This document shows positions 1 to 5,661 of a DNA stretch of 8,280 bases, piece by piece. Numbering within the stretch: position 1 is the first letter of the stretch; every line of letters starts with the position of its first letter. The notes below the pieces were generated by a model that searched no databases, was not told where the DNA came from, and was given only the letters and a program-made list of their open reading frames with translations. Position numbers and translations under genes: made by a program. Source of the DNA: Burkholderiales bacterium (lineage in GTDB: Bacteria > Pseudomonadota > Gammaproteobacteria > Burkholderiales > Casimicrobiaceae). The stretch spans positions 1 through 8,280 of the forward strand of contig JANXNO010000376.1 of the NCBI GenBank assembly GCA_025354075.1, written 5' to 3'.

Positions 1-1
1 C

Positions 2-124
2 GACACTGAGCGCGAACGAGCCGTCAATCAGGTCGTCAAAAACCTCGGCATCACCACGCTACTCATCGCGCACCGCGACTCAACGGTGGCCATGGCCGGG
101 AAGCGGGTGGCATTGGGGGGCTAG
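2..124 (+). CDS. C-terminal end of a peptidase-type ABC exporter for double-glycine peptides (partial)
   Basis: Only the last 40 codons are in the window; the reading frame is open at the left edge and ends in TAG at 122-124. The remnant starts DTERERAVNQ, which matches the segment just after the Walker B/D-loop of ABC ATPases of the bacteriocin-exporter type (usually written TSHLD-x-ERE-x-x-VN). It continues with LLIAHRDSTVAMAGKRVAL, which contains the H-loop histidine (IAHR) and the usual final strand. Exporters with this ending normally also carry an N-terminal C39 cysteine peptidase that cuts leader peptides after a double glycine, and a membrane domain; neither can be checked here. The two double-glycine peptide genes immediately downstream on the other strand support this substrate class. 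ABC ATPase identity is fairly certain; the C39-peptidase assignment is inferred from the sequence type and the neighbours. Confidence 0.8.
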   Translation, partial: DTERERAVNQVVKNLGITTLLIAHRDSTVAMAGKRVALGG

Positions 125-240
125 TGGCAGTTGGTGAGCGATTCGCCGCCACCGATCAACATGATTTCCGTGGCGAGGAGATCGCGGAGAATTTCATCGT
201 TCAGGCTGAGCTCTTGCACGGTGTCGAACTGCTTATCCAT
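121..240 (-). CDS. Double-glycine leader micropeptide A (39 aa, predicted core ESLTNCH)
   Basis: A 39-codon gene with start ATG at 240-238 and stop TAG at 123-121. An AAGGA Shine-Dalgarno (plus-strand 249-253) lies 8 nt from this ATG; an in-frame ATG at 246 is only 2 nt from it, so 240 is preferred. The protein starts MDKQFDTVQELSLNDEILRD and its leader ends TEIMLIGGG. Numbering back from the third glycine gives L-12, E-8, I-7, I-4, G-2 and G-1, the classic double-glycine pattern recognised by C39 peptidase/ABC exporters. Cleavage there leaves only ESLTNCH; cutting one residue earlier leaves eight. It is 31/39 identical to peptide B. No modification enzyme is visible nearby. A bacteriocin core would normally be much longer, so a signalling peptide, a modified-peptide precursor or a decayed bacteriocin are all possible. 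Function is unknown. Confidence 0.82.
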   Translation of the reverse strand: MDKQFDTVQELSLNDEILRDLLATEIMLIGGGESLTNCH

Positions 241-265
241 GTTCATGATCCTTGACGTTTGAAGA

Positions 266-385
266 CTAATGGGTGTTGGTGAGCGATTCGCCGCCACCGA
301 TCAACATAATTTCGCAGTCGAGCAAATTGCGGAGAATGTCGTCATTTAGGCTGAGTTCTTGCTCAGTGTTGACTTGCTTATCCAT
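266..385 (-). CDS. Double-glycine leader micropeptide B (39 aa, predicted core ESLTNTH)
   Basis: A paralogue of peptide A, same length, with start ATG at 385-383, stop TAG at 268-266, and AAGGA Shine-Dalgarno (plus-strand 394-398) again exactly 8 nt from the ATG. It starts MDKQVNTEQELSLNDDILRN and its leader ends CEIMLIGGG, with the same L-12, E-8, I-7, I-4, G-2, G-1 spacing; the remainder is ESLTNTH. It is the promoter-proximal gene of the pair: peptide A starts 25 nt after the B stop codon, so the two are probably cotranscribed. Of eight differences from peptide A, several are conservative (E/D, D/N). The core differs at one site, Thr for Cys, while a leader position shows the opposite swap (Cys here, Thr in A). 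Cytoplasmic until export. Role unknown. Confidence 0.82.
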   Translation of the reverse strand: MDKQVNTEQELSLNDDILRNLLDCEIMLIGGGESLTNTH

Positions 386-472
386 TTTCGTGTTCCTTGG
401 TAGTTGTAAGTGGTGAGATAAAAGCACAAAATCTGTAGCTGAAATATGACATGGTCATTTGAGGAATAGCAA
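386..472. promoter_or_regulatory. Divergent intergenic region between the micropeptide genes and the HD-GYP gene, with an operator-like palindrome
   Basis: This 87-nt gap must hold the upstream signals of both the micropeptides (minus) and the HD-GYP gene (plus). It is AT-rich compared with the genes. It contains an inverted repeat ATGAC-ATG-GTCAT at 446-458, ending just before the Shine-Dalgarno GAGGAA (461-466) of the HD-GYP gene. Such a site could bind a regulator of one or both transcription units, or form a weak hairpin in the HD-GYP leader. I could not identify a convincing -35/-10 pair in either direction, so promoter positions are not given. Confidence 0.4.
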
Positions 473-2341
473 GTGGAACGAGACGCTCTTATCGGCTTAA
501 TTGATGCGTGTGTCACCGAGTTCGATAGCGACGGGTTAGCGGACTTGGCGGTGCAATTGCGCTCGCAGTTACCAGCATTGATGAAGTCTTCGAATACCGA
601 GGATTTCAAATTGATGGTGCAGGCTGCGCGACTGATTGCATTCAGCAGAAATCCCGAGCCTGTTTCGATCTGCATTTCGATATTGTTAGATATCGCGGCG
701 ACCCACATTCCACGCGGACTCGCAGTCGACGCCATTCCGCTAGTCGAACGCGCGCTGGACTTGGCCACCGATCACAACCTTAAGAAAGAGTTGCGTCGCG
801 CCTGCAACGTGTACGCGGCGATGAGCACCGAGGTCGGCATTCCGGCACGCGGCGTTGAATTTGCGCTGCGCGCGGCCGTCATTGCCGATGAGCTTGACGA
901 TCAACTGAGCGTGGCCGCAGCGTTTAGCAATATGACGGCCGCGCTCTACAGTATGGGTTTGTACCGCGAGGCGATTTCTGTGGCGCTTCGCGTCGTCAAA
1001 CGCTTTCAATCGAATCCCGATTGCGGAGGGTTTGTGGCGAATGCCCGCGGCAACTTGGCAAATGCTGCACTCGCGTTGCAAAACTTTCCTGTCGCTGCCG
1101 ACGCGGCGCGCGTGGCCTGCGAATCTGTGGGCTTACCGAGGGACGCCCACAGCCTGCTCAACCGCGTAATCATGGAGGGAATTTGGCTAAAGAGTTCGAT
1201 TGGTTTAGATGATCGAGAAACCGTGGAAAGTCGGCTAAAGATGATCCGCGACTTGTCGACTGCGTTTAAGTCGCCGAGGCTCACTCTCAACCGCGACCTA
1301 GCCGAGGCAGCGTACGAAATTTATGCTGGAAATCTCACGGTGGCGGTCGCGAAATTACTTGAAATGTTGAAGCATTCGAAGGGGCTACCAGGTATTTATC
1401 GCGACAACCTCGTGCTGCTAGTTAAGGCTTACGAAAAAGGACACGACCATGCGGGAGCATTGATATATCTGGGCGAGCTGGTGGAGTTCCTTGGGAGGTC
1501 GCAGGTCGCCGCTGTACGTAGCAAGCTTGAAGTGATTCGCGAGAGTATTCAAACACCCATGCCCGGCAAAGATGACGCAGATGCCGTTATCACCGCAATT
1601 CAGCAAGTGCCGGGTACGAAAAAGGTGGAAGCGGAGGTCCCCGAGTCGCTCTATCGCGACGCGCTGGAACGTCTTGCCGTTTCCGCCGAGCTTCGCGAAG
1701 ACTCGTTTGGCCGCCACGCCTATCGCGTAGGAAAGCTCACCGGTTTGCTCGCCAATTCACTCGGGTTTGGGCACAAGTTTTCAGAGGACATTGAGCTTGC
1801 CGCGCGTCTGCATGACATTGGTAAATTGGGCATTCCGGATGGCTTGTTGATGAAGCCGGGCAAGCTCACCGATGCTGAGTTCACGGTGATGCAGCGGCAC
1901 ACGACGATTGGTGCGCGGATCCTTCAACAGTGCTCGCATCCGGCGTTTCGGCTGGCTGAGCAGATATCGCTTTACCACCACGAAAAGTGGGACGGTACGG
2001 GCTATCCGCGAGGCCTCAAGGGCGACAACATTCCCGAGGTAGCGCGCATCGCTGCGCTCGCTGATGTGTATGACGCGCTGACCCACGCTCGCGCCTACAA
2101 ACACGCGTGGACGCATGCCGAAGCAGTGCTCGAAATTGAGCGTACTTCGGGCGCGCATTTCGAGCCGCGCATGGTGACGGCGTTCATCAAGCTCGTTGAT
2201 CATTTGCGTCGTTCGCATGGCGAGCGATTCGACGACTATTTGGCTGAGGCGGGGAATCACTCGTCGTTCATTCAAGCGCGCGACAAAATGCATCAGATGT
2301 TGAACGAGATGGAGCCGCTCGCGCCGGGCGAACTTTTGTAG
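473..2341 (+). CDS. TPR-like/HD-GYP domain protein, probable cyclic-di-GMP phosphodiesterase
   Basis: A soluble 622-aa protein; no signal peptide or membrane segment is seen. Start is GTG at 473, with GAGGAA six bases upstream. Residues ~80-340 are helical TPR-like repeats; the clearest is around 147-178, with N-x-x-AAL-x-x-x-GLYREAI. After a linker (~350-390), residues ~391-575 form a complete HD-GYP domain: H415, HDIGK at 447-451, H476, HHEKWDGTGYP at 502-512, then DVYDALTH at 531-538 followed by RAYK. All metal and signature residues look intact, so hydrolysis of c-di-GMP is likely. There is no receiver, GAF or PAS domain, so the TPR-like half is the likely input or partner-binding part. 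TPR proteins are peptide receptors in the RRNPP family of Firmicutes. Divergence from two short exported-type peptides makes a similar role plausible here, but that is inference. Confidence 0.93.
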   Translation: MERDALIGLIDACVTEFDSDGLADLAVQLRSQLPALMKSSNTEDFKLMVQAARLIAFSRNPEPVSICISILLDIAATHIPRGLAVDAIPLVERALDLATDHNLKKELRRACNVYAAMSTEVGIPARGVEFALRAAVIADELDDQLSVAAAFSNMTAALYSMGLYREAISVALRVVKRFQSNPDCGGFVANARGNLANAALALQNFPVAADAARVACESVGLPRDAHSLLNRVIMEGIWLKSSIGLDDRETVESRLKMIRDLSTAFKSPRLTLNRDLAEAAYEIYAGNLTVAVAKLLEMLKHSKGLPGIYRDNLVLLVKAYEKGHDHAGALIYLGELVEFLGRSQVAAVRSKLEVIRESIQTPMPGKDDADAVITAIQQVPGTKKVEAEVPESLYRDALERLAVSAELREDSFGRHAYRVGKLTGLLANSLGFGHKFSEDIELAARLHDIGKLGIPDGLLMKPGKLTDAEFTVMQRHTTIGARILQQCSHPAFRLAEQISLYHHEKWDGTGYPRGLKGDNIPEVARIAALADVYDALTHARAYKHAWTHAEAVLEIERTSGAHFEPRMVTAFIKLVDHLRRSHGERFDDYLAEAGNHSSFIQARDKMHQMLNEMEPLAPGELL

Positions 2342-2447
2342 CGTTTTAGCGAACATTTTCGTCATCAGCTTTTGGGCTGTAAGCCTTTTAGCATATGGGG
2401 TTATATACCTATTTATGACAAGCTGACATTGGATAGTTAGAGTGCTT

Positions 2448-2470
2448 AGCCCCAGAGCGGATGGGGCTTT
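2448..2470 (+). terminator. Possible intrinsic terminator downstream of the HD-GYP gene
   Basis: A perfect 7-bp stem AGCCCCA / TGGGGCT with a 7-nt loop is followed by only a short T run (TTTC). It lies 107 nt after the HD-GYP stop codon and before the metY leader. The GC-rich stem and position fit a terminator, but the weak T tract makes it uncertain. Confidence 0.45.
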
Positions 2471-2618
2471 CACTAAAAAGCTGATAGAAATATGTTGCGT
2501 TTTAGAGACAGTTTTTTGACGTTTTTTCGCACTTTGAAAATTCTTAGCTGCCTAATATCGTCACAATGCCAATGTCTTGATAGCGCCTAAGTCGCAAAAA
2601 AGCACTTAAAAAGCGCGG

Positions 2619-2674
2619 ACGACTGACGAAAAAGGCAGACAAACGTAAACTCGTTGCTGTTTTTGATCAGTCGT
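2619..2674 (+). promoter_or_regulatory. Inverted repeat in the probable 5' leader of metY
   Basis: ACGACTGA at 2619-2626 is perfectly complementary to TCAGTCGT at 2667-2674, enclosing 40 nt; the 3' arm ends 22 nt before the preferred metY start. It could be the base stem of a leader structure controlling metY, or an operator pair. It does not match any methionine-related riboswitch I can recall well enough to name. Confidence 0.3.
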
Positions 2675-2696
2675 TACCTTCGTCGAGGCTATGTCC

Positions 2697-3992
2697 ATGT
2701 TTGAGCTAGACACACTTTCTGTCCACGCAGGCGCACGACCTGACCCAGCGACCGGTGCACGGGCGACGCCGATCTACCAAACCACTTCGTTCGTTTTCGA
2801 GGATTCCGACCACGCAGCGGCGCTCTTCAACATGGAGCGCGCTGGGCACGTTTACTCGCGGCTCTCCAACCCGACCAATGCCGTGCTTGAGGAGCGCATC
2901 GCCGCGCTCGAAGGCGGCATCAGCGCGATCTCTGTCGCGTCCGGTCAGGCGGCGCTGCATCTGGCCATCGTCACGCTCATGGGCGCGGGCAGCCACATCG
3001 TTGCCAGCCGCGCGCTGTACGGTGGTTCGCACAATCTGCTCGATTACACGCTGCCGCGCTTCGGCATCACAACGACGTTCGTGGAACCCAGCGATCTTGA
3101 CGCATGGCGCGCGGCGGTGCGCCCAAACACGCGGCTCTTCTTCGGCGAGACGCTGGGCAATCCCGGCAATCTGCTGATCGACATCGAGAAGGTTTCCGAC
3201 ATTGCGCATAAGGCGGGCGTGCCGCTGATGCTCGACTCCACGTTGACCACGCCCTACCTGATCCGCCCGTTTGAGCACGGCGCGGACATCGTGTTCCATT
3301 CTGCGACTAAATTTTTGCAGGGTCACGGCGTAGTGATCGGCGGGCTGCTCGTGGATAGCGGGCGGTTTGACTGGCTGGCCGAAAAGTCACGTGAAAAATT
3401 CGCCACGCTGTCCGCGCCGTATCACGGCTTTCACGACATGGTGTTCGCCGAGGAATCGTCCACGGCCGCGTTCCTGCTGCGCTGCCGCCGCGAAGGCCTG
3501 CGTGACTTCGGCGCGTGCATGGCGGCGGCAACGGCGTGGCAAATTTTGCAGGGCATCGAAACGTTGCCGGTGCGCATGGAGCGGCACATCGCCAACACGC
3601 GAAAAGTGCTGGAGTTTTTGCGCTCGCACGCGTTTGTAGGCGCAATTCATCATCCGGAATTGCCGGAGCATCGCGACTACGACCTCGCGAAAAAGTATTT
3701 TCCGAAAGGCGCGAGCGCGGTGTTCTCGTTCGATCTGAAAGGTACTCGCGCGCAAGGCAGAGCATTCATCGATAACCTGCGGCTGTTCTCTCATCTTGCC
3801 AATGTGGGCGACGCTAGATCGCTGGTAATTCACCCCGCAAGTACCACGCATTCGCGCATGAGTACCGAGGCGCTGGTCGCGGCGGGCATTACAGAAGGCA
3901 CGATTCGGCTGTCTATCGGTTTGGAGGACGCGAAGGACTTGATCGACGATTTGGCGCGGGCGCTGAAGGCTGCGGAACGGGTGAAACAATGA
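2697..3992 (+). CDS. metY: O-acetylhomoserine sulfhydrylase (PLP-dependent)
   Basis: Makes homocysteine from O-acetylhomoserine and sulfide, giving direct sulfhydrylation in methionine synthesis; cytoplasmic. The preferred ATG at 2697 is 8 nt from GAGG (2685-2688); the in-frame ATG at 2691 is only 2 nt away. This gives 431 aa, typical of MetY (~425-445) and longer than MetZ or MetB (~380-400). Numbered from 2691, the Cys/Met-metabolism PLP fold shows the N-terminal LSVHAG-x-x-PDPATGA and PIYQTTSFVF, YSRLSNPT (55-62), SGQAALHLAI (84-93), ALYGG (108-112), the cofactor-contacting D182 in LDST, and the PLP lysine K207 in HSATKF. The C-terminal LANVGDARSLVIHPASTTH is characteristic of this subfamily. 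Its stop overlaps the next start (ATGA). A preference for O-succinylhomoserine is possible but less likely from length and motifs. Confidence 0.92.
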   Translation: MFELDTLSVHAGARPDPATGARATPIYQTTSFVFEDSDHAAALFNMERAGHVYSRLSNPTNAVLEERIAALEGGISAISVASGQAALHLAIVTLMGAGSHIVASRALYGGSHNLLDYTLPRFGITTTFVEPSDLDAWRAAVRPNTRLFFGETLGNPGNLLIDIEKVSDIAHKAGVPLMLDSTLTTPYLIRPFEHGADIVFHSATKFLQGHGVVIGGLLVDSGRFDWLAEKSREKFATLSAPYHGFHDMVFAEESSTAAFLLRCRREGLRDFGACMAAATAWQILQGIETLPVRMERHIANTRKVLEFLRSHAFVGAIHHPELPEHRDYDLAKKYFPKGASAVFSFDLKGTRAQGRAFIDNLRLFSHLANVGDARSLVIHPASTTHSRMSTEALVAAGITEGTIRLSIGLEDAKDLIDDLARALKAAERVKQ

Positions 3993-4786
3993 AGCTCACC
4001 GTCAACAACAATGCGGCGTACGCGTACACGGGCACCCGTGCATTCAATCCAGCGCAGCGGACCGCCGTCTTCATCCACGGAGCAGCAAACGACCACAGCG
4101 TGTGGGGATTGCAATCGCGCTATTTCGCGTGGCACGGATGGAACGTGTTGGCCATTGACCTTCCCGGACATGGGCAAAGCGACGGGCCACTTTGCACGAG
4201 TATCGAAGCGCTGGCCGATTGGGTCGCAGCGTTTCTTGAAGCAGCGCAGGTGAAAGCAGCCACAGTCATCGGTCACAGCATGGGCTCGTTGACCGCGCTT
4301 GAACTCACCGCGTGCCGGCCGGATCTTGTGAGCAAACTTGCGCTTGTCGGCAGCGCGGTGCCGATGGCGGTGGGCGACGTTCTCCTCGAAGCTGCGTTGA
4401 ACGATGAAGAAAAAGCGTGGCGCATGATCGTCGACTGGTCATTCGCGCCGAACTCGCAGCTGGGCAATAATCACAAGGTGCCTGGCACGTGGTTACCCGG
4501 TAATTCGCTTGCGCTGATGCGGCGCATGGCGAAGGGTGTGTTGCACAATGATCTCGCAGCGTGTAAGGCATACGTGAATGGTCTGATCGCCGCTGCCAAC
4601 GTGCAGTGTCCCGCGTTCGTATTGATGGGAGAACGCGACATGATGACTGCGCCGAAAGCAGCGTTGGGCGTGATCGCCGCATTGAAGTCGGTGCGTACAC
4701 AAACGATTCCAGACGCGGGACACAACATGACGTCTGAAGCGCCGGATGTGACGCTTGCTGCGTTGTGGCGGTTTGCACATGCGTAA
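3989..4786 (+). CDS. Alpha/beta-fold hydrolase, substrate unknown
   Basis: A 265-aa alpha/beta hydrolase. The oxyanion region is IHGAANDHSVW (H30-G31), followed by AIDLPGHGQSDGP. The nucleophile elbow is GHSMG with S97, the acid is probably D217 in MGERDMMTAP, and the histidine is H245 in PDAGHN, so the triad looks complete. There is no signal peptide, so it is probably cytoplasmic. The start ATG overlaps the metY stop as ATGA, which indicates one transcript and translational coupling. MetX (homoserine acetyltransferase), the enzyme that supplies MetY, also has this fold, but it is ~100 residues longer and its motifs are absent, so this is not MetX. An esterase or a carbon-carbon hydrolase is possible. 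The coupling to metY suggests a linked role, but none can be named. Confidence 0.85.
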   Translation: MKLTVNNNAAYAYTGTRAFNPAQRTAVFIHGAANDHSVWGLQSRYFAWHGWNVLAIDLPGHGQSDGPLCTSIEALADWVAAFLEAAQVKAATVIGHSMGSLTALELTACRPDLVSKLALVGSAVPMAVGDVLLEAALNDEEKAWRMIVDWSFAPNSQLGNNHKVPGTWLPGNSLALMRRMAKGVLHNDLAACKAYVNGLIAAANVQCPAFVLMGERDMMTAPKAALGVIAALKSVRTQTIPDAGHNMTSEAPDVTLAALWRFAHA

Positions 4787-4809
4787 GCAATTGGCGAGCA
4801 CCTTGCGGG

Positions 4810-4917
4810 CTCCCTCCCCCAGCAGGGGAGGGTTGGGGTGGGGGAACTTCGACAGTAGAAGTCACTGCAACTACGCCACCCTCACCCCAACCCTCTCCCG
4901 CTTGCGGGAGAGGGGGC
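4810..4917. repeat. GC-rich inverted repeat doublet of dispersed proteobacterial type
   Basis: The hydrolase-rsmE gap holds two copies of one unit in opposite orientation. The left copy has the palindrome CCCTCCCC-CAGCA-GGGGAGGG (4812-4832) followed by TTGGGGTGGGGG. The right copy has the reverse complement of that tail, CACCCTCACCCCAACC, leading into CCCTCTCCCGC-TT-GCGGGAGAGGG (4891-4914). From general knowledge, sequences of this kind (CACCCCAACCCTCTCCC plus a hairpin) are dispersed in many copies between genes in beta- and gammaproteobacteria. The strong stems could act as a terminator or stabilise the 3' end of the metY-hydrolase transcript. The right hairpin ends 29 nt before the rsmE start. 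Confidence 0.8.
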
Positions 4918-4943
4918 AGAACCAGACGAGAGCGCGGTAAACC

Positions 4944-5645
4944 ATGCCCCGTTTTTTTTGCACGGAACCCGTTCAACAAAACGTAACCTTCGCCCTTGAC
5001 GCACGCATCGCGCAGCACGTTCGTGTGCTGCGATTGCGAGACGGCGAGGCCATCACGCTGTTCGACGGCACCGGTGGCGAAATACCTGCGACGCTCGCGC
5101 AAATCGGCAAGCGCGACGTGTTGGTAACCACCTCGTCTCACGCCGCAATCGAACGCGAAACGCAACAAAGCGTCACGCTCTATCCATCGTTAATCGCCAA
5201 TGATCGCTTCGACTGGCTGGTGCAAAAGGCGACTGAGTTGGGTGTTACCGCCATTCAACCCACTTTCACCGAGCGCTCACAACGCATCCCCGGAGACATA
5301 GAAAAACGGGCGGAGCACTGGCGTGGCGTGGCGATTGCCGCGTGTGAGCAATGCGGCAGAAATCAGGTGCCGAAAATTCACGCACCGATCACGTTAAGCG
5401 ATGCGCTGGCGGCGGCTGGTGATCACTCCTTGATCTTGCTCGATGCGGACGGCTCGGCAGACAAATCGGCGTCAACAACTACGGCATCAGGCGCCGTCTT
5501 TATAGGCCCCGAAGGTGGATTCTCGTCATCGGAATTGGACGTACTACGAAAGCGCTGCGACCATAGATTGCGCCTAGGGCCGACTGTTCTGCGTGCGGAA
5601 ACCGCAGCGATTGCGTCGCTAGTGTGGTTGGGGTCATTGCAGTAG
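4944..5645 (+). CDS. rsmE: 16S rRNA (uracil-1498-N3)-methyltransferase
   Basis: Methylates N3 of U1498 in helix 44 of 16S rRNA using S-adenosylmethionine; a SPOUT-fold enzyme with a deep trefoil knot, acting on the 30S subunit. The 233-aa length is close to the family's ~240. The N-terminal part reads MPRFFCTEP, then HVRVLRLRDGE and LFDGTGGE, the PUA-like RNA-binding region. The catalytic part has QKATELGV, ACEQCGRN-x-x-P, IGPEGGFSSSEL and the C-terminal LRLGPTVLRAETAAIASLVW, all RsmE signatures that form the cofactor knot. No strong Shine-Dalgarno precedes the ATG, and the repeat doublet lies just upstream, so its promoter cannot be placed. It converges on holA with 16 nt between stop codons. 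Confidence 0.95.
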   Translation: MPRFFCTEPVQQNVTFALDARIAQHVRVLRLRDGEAITLFDGTGGEIPATLAQIGKRDVLVTTSSHAAIERETQQSVTLYPSLIANDRFDWLVQKATELGVTAIQPTFTERSQRIPGDIEKRAEHWRGVAIAACEQCGRNQVPKIHAPITLSDALAAAGDHSLILLDADGSADKSASTTTASGAVFIGPEGGFSSSELDVLRKRCDHRLRLGPTVLRAETAAIASLVWLGSLQ

Positions 5646-5661
5646 CGGCACATCGTGCAAC

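Larger units (their letters stand above)
121..398. repeat. Tandem duplication of the micropeptide gene (period 145 nt, two copies)
   Basis: Copy 1 covers 121-253 and copy 2 covers 266-398, each including stop codon, coding region, start and Shine-Dalgarno. The offset is 145 nt throughout, with no insertion or deletion between copies. The stretch coding for the IGGG cleavage region and the core is identical at DNA level for 33 nt (130-162 versus 275-307), whereas the leader-coding part carries both synonymous and amino-acid changes. Confidence 0.85.
2342..2690. other. 349-nt gene-free spacer between the HD-GYP gene and metY
   Basis: The spacer is AT-richer than its flanks and has several T and A runs. 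It contains a hairpin at 2448-2468, a smaller one at 2374-2386 (GGGCT-GTA-AGCCT followed by TTT), and a long-range inverted repeat at 2619-2674. A stretch around 2397-2419 (GGGGTTATATACC followed by TATTTATGAC) has the look of a regulator site of the kind found upstream of sulfur genes, but I cannot assign it. The only small reading frame with an ATG (2492) lacks a ribosome binding site. I see no RNA gene. Confidence 0.6.

Noticed and set aside
37..49. 13-nt match CAAAAACCTCGGC between the exporter (37-49) and the leuS junction (8198-8210)
   Set aside because: A single 13-nt match is expected by chance about as often as not in a window of this size, and the exporter end is not otherwise linked to the junction.
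346..768. 140-aa minus-strand reading frame
   Set aside because: It overlaps the HD-GYP N-terminus and the start of micropeptide B in another frame, has low-complexity Ser/Ala/Arg composition, and shows no recognisable domain. The micropeptide frame has a proper ribosome binding site and a paralogue.
1781..2473. 230-aa minus-strand reading frame antisense to the HD-GYP domain
   Set aside because: It is a shadow of the conserved HD-GYP coding sequence, with no recognisable motif.
2492..2590. Small plus-strand reading frame starting MLRFRDSFLTFF in the spacer before metY
   Set aside because: It has no ribosome binding site, an AT-rich context and no paralogue or motif, so it is likely chance.
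2590..2690. SAM-type riboswitch before metY
   Set aside because: An inverted repeat is present, but I could not match the conserved core of any SAM riboswitch class by eye.
3989..4786. MetX (homoserine O-acetyltransferase) as identity of the hydrolase next to metY
   Set aside because: Same fold and an attractive context, but the protein is about 100 residues too short and lacks MetX motifs.
4305..5168. 287-aa minus-strand frame containing PSPAGGG-like repeats
   Set aside because: It arises from the dispersed GC-rich hairpin doublet read as protein, and runs antisense to the hydrolase and rsmE.
5646..5661. Terminator between the convergent rsmE and holA ends
   Set aside because: The 16-nt gap contains no stem followed by a T run.
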